The translations under genes were made by a program, and so were the position numbers. Below the pieces are notes generated by a model. That model did not search any database and was not told the DNA's origin. It saw only the letters and a list, made by a program, of their open reading frames with translations. Below are positions 56,768 through 64,000 of a DNA stretch of 64,000 bases, piece after piece (position 1 is the stretch's first letter; every line of letters begins with the position of its first letter). The DNA comes from Coenobita brevimanus (lineage: Eukaryota; Arthropoda; Malacostraca; Decapoda; Coenobitidae). The stretch is taken from positions 25,353,653-25,417,652 of the forward strand of contig CM064690.1 in the NCBI GenBank assembly GCA_032717465.1, given 5' to 3'.

Positions 56768-57472
56768 CCATCACGCTGTTCCTTGCACCCCCCTCCGTCT
56801 TCTCTTCCTTCCACACACCACATCACATGCTGCACATATTTCTTCTGTAAATATCCTACACACATCTTCCACATCTCCCATCTGCTCCAGTTTATATTTG
56901 CCCAATCGTTCCTCCACTTCTCTCTTATACTCTGCCTTTTTCTCATCCTCTTGTAACCTTTCCACTCTCCTTGCAACTACTCCTTCCTCTCGTCTTTCCC
57001 TTCTTCTATTCCTCCATCTTACTTGAATTCTAATTCTGGCCACCACCAAGTAGTGCTCAGAAAGTCCACTTCCCCAACCTCTATAAACTCTTGCATCCAT
57101 TACACATCTTCGCATCCTTTCATCCACACACACATAATCAATCATTGCCTTTCTTTCATTCAGTTCACCACCCACCCTTCTCATCACTCGCCATGTATAC
57201 CTGTGGATCATTTTATGCCTGAAGAGGGTATTGGCTATCACCAACCCCCTCCCAGCACAAATGTCCACTAACGCACTCCCATTCTCATCTGTCTCAGCAG
57301 GCACACCCCACTCGCCAACTATTCCATCCACCTTCACATTCCCAACTTTACCATTCATATCACCAATCAAAAACACTCTCTCATGCCTTCCAAACTTTTC
57401 CATGCACACTTCTACATTTGTCCAGAACTCTTCTCTCACTCTTCTAGCACAATCTTGCGTTGGCGCATACAC
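56768..57472 (-). pseudogene. RTE-A ORF2, endonuclease part
   Basis: The frame reads YAPTQDCARRVREEFW, FLIGDMNGKVG (catalytic GDxN block), IANTLFRH, AMIDYVCVDERM and GLSEHYLVVARI (SDH-type block, with Ser-Glu-His here). The N-terminal third of the endonuclease is missing. The frame stops at a TGA at 56768-56770 and resumes unchanged as WTEEVKQAVAQ, so it is joined to the RT part except for one point lesion. Confidence 0.88.
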
Positions 57473-57555
57473 ATATATACATATATATATATATTATATA
57501 GATAGATAGGTAGATAGACGAACAAATATGAAACTAAAATTACTGTAATGAGATA

Positions 57556-58716
57556 ACAGAAGGGAAAGAAGTTGAATGTGGCCTTCATGGATTTGGAGAA
57601 AGCATATGACAGGATGGATAGACAAGGATTGTGGAAAGTACTAAGAATATATGGAGTAGATGAGAAGTTGTTAAAGGCCCTGAAGATTATGTATGATGGT
57701 GCTACGGCTGCAGTGCGTGTGGACAGTGAACTGAGTGAATTTTTCTATTTGAAGGTTGGATTGAAACAAGGATGTGTTATGTCTCCATGGTTGTTCATTC
57801 TGTACATGGATGGGGTTATAAAAGAGATACAAGGTAGGGCAGTGGATGTCAGAGCGGCCCTAGTGAGAAAGGGCAGTGTTTGGAAACTACCTGGCCTGTT
57901 GTTTGCAGATGATACTATGTTGTTAAGTGAAGACGAAGGGGAGCTGCAAGGCTTGGTGGATGAGTTTGTGAGAGTGTGTAAGAAACGGAATCTAAAGGTG
58001 AACGTAGGGAAGAGTAAAGTTATGGTCTTTGAAAGAATTACAGTCAGTGAATGTACAGTGAGGTTGGATGAGGAGGAACTGGGAAAATGTGAGTGTTTAA
58101 GTACTTTGGTAGTGTGATGAATAAGGATGGAAGTTTAGAGGGTGAAGTGCTTGAAAGGGTGCAGCAGGGAAGAAAAGTTGCTGGTTCCTTGAAAGCAGTG
58201 ATTAAGAAACAGGGAAGTGAGCATGGAAGTGAAAAAGCTACTACATGTCAGTATTGTGGTACCAACTCTAACGTATGGAAGTGAAACTTGGACCTTGTTG
58301 GAGGGACACAAGTCAAGAGTGAGAGCAGTGGAAATGAGTTATTTGAGTGAAGCATGTGGAGTCACATGGAGAGACAGACTGACAAATGAGGAAGTAAAGA
58401 AGCATTTTGGTGTGGATGTGGATGTGATAGGAAACATTAGGAGAAACACACTGAGGTGGTTTGGACATGTAGGGAGGATGGAGAGCGAGAGACTCATGAG
58501 GAGAGTGTATGTGAGTGAGGTGGAGGGGGGGAGAGGGAGGGGGAGGTCAAGGATGAGATGGAGGGATGGAGTGGGGAGGTATATGAGAGAGGGGGGTGTG
58601 AGCTGGGGGCAGGGCAGTGAAATGGCTGGGGACAGGGAGACATGGAGACGATTTGTTTGTGGCCACCCCTTATGGGATTAAGGTATCTGGCAATAGATAG
58701 ATAGATAGATAGATAT
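57556..58716 (+). mobile_element. RTE-A LINE, plus-strand copy
   Basis: Begins at GAAGGGAAAGAAGTTGAATG (RT motif A region) and ends with a GATA tail at 58693-58716. Motif A is intact (AFMDLEKAYDRM) and so is FADD (LLFADDTML). Frameshifts near 58085 and 58210 break the frame into three pieces (57572-58117, 58093-58284, 58217-58681). Its truncated 5' end faces the 5' end of the minus-strand copy 80 bp away. Confidence 0.9.
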
Positions 58717-59418
58717 GAGTCAGCTGTTGTCTGCAAAGTAGACATTAGAATACTATACAGAGTATATGGGAACCATTAAGCTATGAATCCATTACCACAT
58801 ACCAGTTCCTACTTTCAGAATTCATTCAGGATGGCCATGACAAATCTGTTTCCATGCCTCTTCGCTTATAGGATTTGTTTTCTTTACACATAAAGTGCAC
58901 CAAGTGCTCACACCTCACAAAATGAATCCTTCCCCAAAAGATATTGACAGAACTATAATTATCTTCAGCAGAGAAGCCAAAATTAATACTGAACGAACTT
59001 TTCAAGAAGCCATGGCACAGATTTCAAATGACAGATTTCAGGATGGTGGAGTGTGGTTTGTGATGGAATGAATGACCGAATATGTATTAACAAAACCAAA
59101 TGGAGGAAAATGTGGCAGAAGACTGTCTGGAAAGGAAAGAAGGGCTGGTGAGCTATGATACAATGGAAAAATGCTTGGTATGTCTTTCAATAACTGGAGA
59201 TGAAACTCATGTCTCTCTCAGGGAAAAAAAAAAAAATGTAGACAAGAATATTAGAAGACTGAGTGGGATGGAGTGAAAGACTGCAGGTAACACTGTTTTT
59301 CATCAACCTGAACTGGGTCACTCTCACAGCTTGAATACTATGTGTTACATCCCTGTCCCACACTGCCACAGGCTCCAACAGCAGTAGTTCAGTACGGGAA
59401 GGACATTGTCCAGTGAGT
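58717..59418. other. No recognised feature
   Basis: AT-rich sequence between the RTE copy and a putative LTR. No ValRS exon or other frame is recognised. Confidence 0.45.
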
Positions 59419-59740
59419 TGTTGTTCTTATGGTCTGATTTTTGGTGTGCTCAGGCACTGTAAATAAACACTGGCTTCCTAAGTTCGCTGTCTTTATTTTC
59501 CAAATAATTACATTTAATGCTTGCCAACTTCACTTCACGGTTTTCACAAGTACCGGAGCTATACAATCTTCGCTAACTGCACAGACACTGAATAAACTCA
59601 AACTGAACTGAAACTCCTTTAGTCCCTTCTCTATCCTTATATAAGCTCCCTATATACTAGAATAATCTACATTCTCAGAAAGGCAACAGTTACCAACTCA
59701 GAGACATCCAAAACATCCAGTTTTCTTACACTGTGTAACA
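59419..59740 (-). mobile_element. Putative solo LTR
   Basis: On the minus strand it starts TGTTACACAGTG and ends AAGAACAACA, so termini are TGTT...AACA. It contains TATATAAGG and AATAAAGACAGC in the order expected of promoter and polyadenylation signals. The flanking 5 bp do not match. It differs from the LTR start at 61231, so it may belong to another family. Confidence 0.45.
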
Positions 59741-59899
59741 ATCTAAATTATTTAGCATAGAGATAAAATTACATAATTTAACAAACAATTACATAAATAA
59801 AACATTATAGAGAAAAAGAGCACAAAAATTAACCCTATCATGTTTCTGGGCAGGGCAGATCATGTCTGTGCTAGAGTCAGCTGCTCTCACGGTGGCCTA

Positions 59900-61010
59900 C
59901 ATCTTCATGTCGCAATATTATTCTTTGATCACTCTGTGTAAATACACTTTTCATGAGAGAATGTTCATTTCGGTGTCATTTTAATGCTGAATAGTTGTAT
60001 GATATCGTAGTATGTTCAAAAATGGAAAACAAAGAAAATAAAAAGTCATCATGACAAGTTGATGTTAAGCGAAAACCAAAAATTTTATACCTTGCCATAC
60101 AAAAATATTCAGAAAAAAAAAAAATAATAATAAAAATATATAATTCTGGTTTAAACCATGCAAAACTACAATAAATTACCTTGACAATAATACTTAGATC
60201 ATAGTTACTGTATTTCAGCATTTTATTGTGCAGTAAAGCGAAGGGGAAAAGATACACAATATTTTATGAGTCGGCCGCATACTCGCTTCAAAATCAATTT
60301 TTTGATCAGTCAGTGTAAATACTTTTATGATACGATGCTGACTGTGGTGTTATTTTGAAGATGAGTAGCTGTACTTTATCGTAGTATATAAAAAAAATGG
60401 AAAACAAAGACAGTAAAAAGACAAAATGATGAGCTGAATTAAGGCAAAAAACAAAAACTGTATTCCTTGCCATAGAAAAATATTTGGCAAATAAAACCTA
60501 ATGAAGATATATAAATCTGGTTTAAACCATGCAAAACTACAATAAATTACCTTTACAGTGATACACAGATTATGGTTATTTCTGCATTTTATTGTGCAAT
60601 AAAATGAAAGGAAAAAGACGCACAATTTCTAGACTCGGCAGCATATGCCCTTTGCGATCTTTTTCTCTGATCGGTCTGAGTACATTAAGTACACTTTTTA
60701 TGATAGGATGCTGGTTGTGCTGTTATTTTGAAGCTGAATAGTTGTACATTATTGCTGTATTTTTCAAAAAAGGAAAACAAAAAAACAAAAAGTCAAAATG
60801 ACAAGTTGAAGCTGGACAAAAACCAGAAATTTTATACCTTGCCATAGAAAATATTAAGCATGGAAAAAAAGATATCAAAATCTGGTTTAAACCAAACAAA
60901 ACTACAAATTACTGCCAGCCATGCACAGATCAAGCATTCCGTGCCATTATGGCCGAGTCTCTTTGTTATGACGCGTAAATGCAATTTATGGTGAATATTT
61001 TACAAAAGTA
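59900..61010. repeat. 373-bp tandem repeat, three copies
   Basis: Three diverged monomers. Matching points AATAGTTGTA, GTAGCTGTAC and AATAGTTGTA lie about 373 bp apart (near 59990, 60363, 60737). All share CTGGTTTAAACCA, AAACTACAA and CCTTGCCATA. Each has the 12-bp perfect palindrome TGGTTTAAACCA, and A-rich runs. No coding capacity. Confidence 0.9.
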
Positions 61011-61094
61011 TCTTAAAATGACGCATAAACAAGTCATCGGAATCTCTGAGGTTGGATCTGAAATTACTCTAAAATGTGTCATCGGAATCTCAAA

Positions 61095-61250
61095 GGGTTA
61101 ATGTATAACTTACAAAATACCACTGCACACAAACAGCAGGCTAACTGGCAACTCTGACATATAACAGAATAACACCAGAAGTACTGAGAACCTTCCAGTG
61201 CTACCTGACTAGCAAATCCTGCTTCTCAACACTACCCCCTCCCTAGTCCT
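61095..61250 (-). mobile_element. Gypsy polypurine tract and 3' LTR start
   Basis: Minus strand: ACTAGGGAGGGGGTAG directly precedes TGTTGAGAAGCAGG at 61231. A purine tract followed by TG is the expected start of a 3' LTR just after the integrase gene. The LTR seems cut off near the tandem-repeat block. Confidence 0.55.
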
Positions 61251-61338
61251 TTGTCGTCCTGACAAAATTATACAGTGCATACAAACATAATCCTCAATCA
61301 AAACTAAACACAAGATAATTCTTCAACTTGTCAGGTCT

Positions 61339-62918
61339 TCACCTACGCCGTTTCCGACAATGTCCCTGCTCCTCCATGCAGTCCTCTCCTGGAATGTCTT
61401 GGTCCTCATTAAGATGCACTTCTTCTCTTGGAAAACTGTCACCATCCTCTTGTACTTCAGCTCCTTGGTCCTCCTCACCATCCTCGGCTGCGGGAGAGCA
61501 CTCTTCCTCAGAGATGTCCCAGCTGTACTGTCCTGGCCCATGGTACTGCCACAGGTTATTCACATGTACCACCTTTGGGCGAGACTTCCTGCCTCCCCGG
61601 ATCCAGTATATTACATCTGATAGGCACAACACAGCGTAAGACCAATCGCACGAGCTCTCCAGCTTCGGTGACTGTCCCTTCTTCCGTTGAGGATTGTATA
61701 GCCAAACTTTGTCATCATCCTTGAAGGTCACCTCACATGCCTTGGCGTTATACTTGCACTTCATCACTTTGCCTGAAAACTTTTGAGCTTCTCGCACTTG
61801 ATGATGTACCTCAGCCAGTCTTTTCTGAAGATGCTTTGCACACCTGGAAGTGTCTGTAGGGCAGCGCTTCGCCAGGTGGTCTTCTCATTAATAAGTCAAC
61901 GAGTAAACATAACTCGTTGCCCAGCATCAGTTTTGCAAGGATGTAGCCGGTAGACTCATGGGATGCAGACCGATATGCCATCAGCAACGCAGGTAATTTC
62001 TGGCCCCATTCCGTTTGTCCCTCTATGCAGTACTTAGCCAGTTCTTGTCCCGGGTCCAGTTGAATTTCTCCAACATCCCATCTGACTGTGGTCTCAGTGG
62101 GGTCGTCCTGGTCTTCTTGATCCCCAGTAACTTACAGCACTCATAGAACATAGCAGACTCAAAGTTTCTACCCTGGTCTGAATGTAGTTCTTGTGGTATC
62201 CCAAAATGACAGAAAAAATGGTCAACCAACACCTGAGCAACAGTCATGGCCTCTTGATTGGGAATGGCATAGGCTTCTGGCCACCTTGTGGAGTAATCCA
62301 TGGCAACACATACAGTATATACCAGTTTCTTCTTTCAGTGAGTGGCAGGGGTCCAGCAATGTCCACCACAACTCTTACCATTGGTGCACCTACCTGATAC
62401 AGCTGAAGACGGGTGTAACCATGTTTCTTGGGTCCCTTCTTGGCACAGCATACATCACAGGCCCAACACCACTCTTCAACATCCTGCCCCACACCAATCC
62501 AATAGAACCTCTGTCGCAGCCGATGTAGAGTTTTCTTCATTCCCAGGTTCCCACTACCGATCTCAGACCTCATTTTCTTCGGAACCACCAGTTGCCAATA
62601 CTTGCTGAGGGCATCAGGTGTCTCCCAGTGACGCTCCAGTAGTCTGTTGTTCAAACGAGGAAGGTCCCACTGACTCCAGTAGCTCTTGGTCACAGGGCTG
62701 AATCTGGAAACCTCTTCCCAAGATGGTCGCACTGTACTCTGCTGCAGCCACTTTAGCTCTGGTTGTAAATCTGCATCCTCCATCTGCATCCTCTTCAGGT
62801 CTTCTTCAGCTGACACTGGCTCTGTCAATATAGTATGGCCGAATTTCTTACTAAGATTCCCATTCCTATTACACTGCTTGCCGTCTGTTCTTCCATTTTC
62901 TCGCACATTATCAATCAT
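61339..62918 (-). pseudogene. Gypsy integrase, broken
   Basis: 62918-62244 starts with a pre-integrase linker (EEDLKRMQMEDADLQ) and the zinc-binding region KKTLHRLRQRFYWIG, then CWACDVCCAKKGP. The second zinc His seems lost (GSGNLG), near a small deletion. The core has VVDIAGPLPL (first Asp), then in 62301-62023 ELHSDQGRNFES (second Asp) and QSDGMLEKFN (Glu). 61797-61339 is the C-terminal domain (DDKVWLYNPQRKKGQSPKL, then RPKVVHVNNLW). The 61800-62020 stretch between is frameshifted. Inactive. Confidence 0.87.
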
Positions 62919-62951
62919 AGTTCTCTTGCATTTTCTGAGTGGTAGGACTAC

Positions 62952-64000
62952 TTAGGAAAAGCGAGCTGGTGGTTGCCTCTTGTCAACAGACTCTGCTAAT
63001 TTACCCTCATCTTTCTCATCTTCTGCAGCCTTGTTCTTGCCGTCCTTCTCGTTTGGACAATCGCAGCTGAAGTGTCCCATCTCGCCATGTCCAACACCCA
63101 TCTGTTGCAAACGTGGGTTTCCTTGGACTGTTCCGTTCTTGCTCTTTCTTCCGTTGCAACAATCCACCTTGTGTCCTGGCTTCTTGTAGAACCACCAACC
63201 TCTGATCTTCTCCTGTTCTCTCTTCCATTTGTTGCAATCCACTTTCCGATGTCCTGGCTTTTCACAGTACCAGCAACTTCCTTCAAATTTTTCCGCTTCA
63301 CATACCTGCCCCTTTCCTGCCTTGAATCCTGCAATACAACCTGCCTGAAAAGTGGACGTACTGGAACTGACGTAGAACTCAAATTCTAGAGCCCTGGCTA
63401 GTGCAGTGCCTCTCATATGCTTCTTAGTTGTGCCTGCTTCACATGCACTTTCAACTCTGCACTATCAAGATCATCAATGAACTGGTTCCTCAGAAGAATA
63501 ACAACAGGTTAGGTGCTGTCCAGGGTATGCTTTGTGTGCCATACTCTCCAGGTTATAAGCAAGCTGCTGAAGGAATTTGTCTCGAGCCCGTACACAGTTC
63601 TGGAATCTTGCTCTGTAAACCTCAGTCTGGCACATGGTCCCATATCTGCGCTCCTGCACCTCTACCAGGGACTGATAACTGTTCCCATCCTTCTCTGATA
63701 TCTGCCCAAGAATCTCTATTGCAGCACCCTTGAGGCTAGTAGCAAGCTGCACTGCCCTCTGCCTATCATCCCAACCATTCCGATCAGCAAGTAACTCAAA
63801 CTGTGCATGGTAAGCTTCCAAAGACACTCTACCATCAGAATCCTAAGGTTTCTTTTTACAGGTAATTGGATCCCCATTATAGCCATGCACTTCACTGGTT
63901 TGGGGGGTAAAAACTGGGGCATCATAATTAAGTCCAGGACTTAAAACTTCAGAATTCTGATTATTCAGCCCCATTATTCTACCTTTAAATGCTTGCAATT
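62952..64000 (-). pseudogene. Gypsy gag with zinc knuckles
   Basis: 63827-63474 reads SLEAYHAQFELLADRNGW, QLATSLKGAA and YRARFQNCVRARDK, a Gypsy-type capsid region. 63416-62952, in another frame, has CWYCEKPGHRKVDC (a complete CX2CX4HX4C knuckle). Two more follow in degenerate form, one reading WFYKKPGHKVDC. Capsid packages the element RNA; the knuckles bind it. A frameshift separates the two parts and a stop interrupts the sequence near 63840. Confidence 0.85.

Larger units (their letters stand above)
54750..57476 (-). mobile_element. RTE-A LINE, longest copy (2.7 kb)
   Basis: The copy starts (minus strand) at about 57476 inside the endonuclease and ends at a TATC/TA tail at 54750-54793. 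It is 5' truncated but otherwise continuous. The coding region is one frame with a single nonsense codon. Confidence 0.92.
61320..64000 (-). mobile_element. Ty3/Gypsy retrotransposon, internally deleted
   Basis: Minus-strand gag (64000 to about 62952) is followed immediately by integrase (62918 to 61339). Protease, reverse transcriptase and RNase H, normally about 2 kb between them, are missing. The copy runs off the right edge, so its 5' LTR is not visible. Confidence 0.88.

Overview
The window looks like intronic DNA of a repeat-rich arthropod genome, most probably a decapod crustacean. Coding sequence is sparse and split by long introns with GT..AG borders. Microsatellites are abundant (TA, CA, CT, GATA). 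RTE-type LINEs with GATA tails, Tigger/pogo DNA transposons, a BEL/Pao fragment, a Gypsy fragment and a tRNA-derived SINE fill nearly everything else. The order-level assignment is an inference from repeat style. There is nothing prokaryotic here: no operons, CRISPR arrays, rRNA genes or intact tRNA genes were found.

The one host gene recognised is a valyl-tRNA synthetase on the minus strand. Thirteen exons between 52417 and 2543 join in phase into about 2.13 kb of open reading frame (about 710 codons). They run from the catalytic domain just after the missing HIGH segment, through the editing domain, the WWGH and KMSKS segments, into the anticodon-binding domain. Several blocks resemble the mitochondrial paralogue (VARS2) more than the cytosolic one. 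The 5' exons should lie right of 64000 and the 3' exons left of base 1. All LINE, Tigger and SINE copies between 2.5 and 52.4 kb therefore sit in its introns; the largest intron is about 13.3 kb.

Layout: 0.26-1.55 kb, decayed BEL/Pao integrase and LTR start; 1.56-3.7 kb, RTE 3' ends around an exon; 4.3-5.1 kb, CA repeat and a Harbinger-type MITE; 5.4-10.4 kb, an unidentified 490-bp repeat in two copies and an exon; 10.4-15.4 kb, a Tigger element inserted inside the inverted repeat of another, almost intact Tigger; 15.4-21.4 kb, GTA-rich repeats, a minisatellite, and a SINE split by a piggyBac-type MITE with a G-rich core; 21.6-31.4 kb, exons plus four more Tigger/pogo-type elements, a SINE inside a SINE and a possible hAT-type MITE; 31.4-46.5 kb, several decayed LINEs (one interrupted by another) between exons; 47-53 kb, the 5' exons present here; 53.5-58.7 kb, two head-to-head RTE copies, one nearly full-length but catalytically dead; 59.4-64 kb, a possible solo LTR, three tandem copies of a 373-bp unit, and a minus-strand Gypsy element whose gag lies directly next to its integrase.

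The genes do not form a pathway together. The value of the window is a housekeeping gene whose reading frame survives amid dense, datable layers of nested transposons. No new functional system is claimed; the strongest leads are the nested insertions, the coding-deleted Tigger derivative and the G-rich piggyBac-type MITE.
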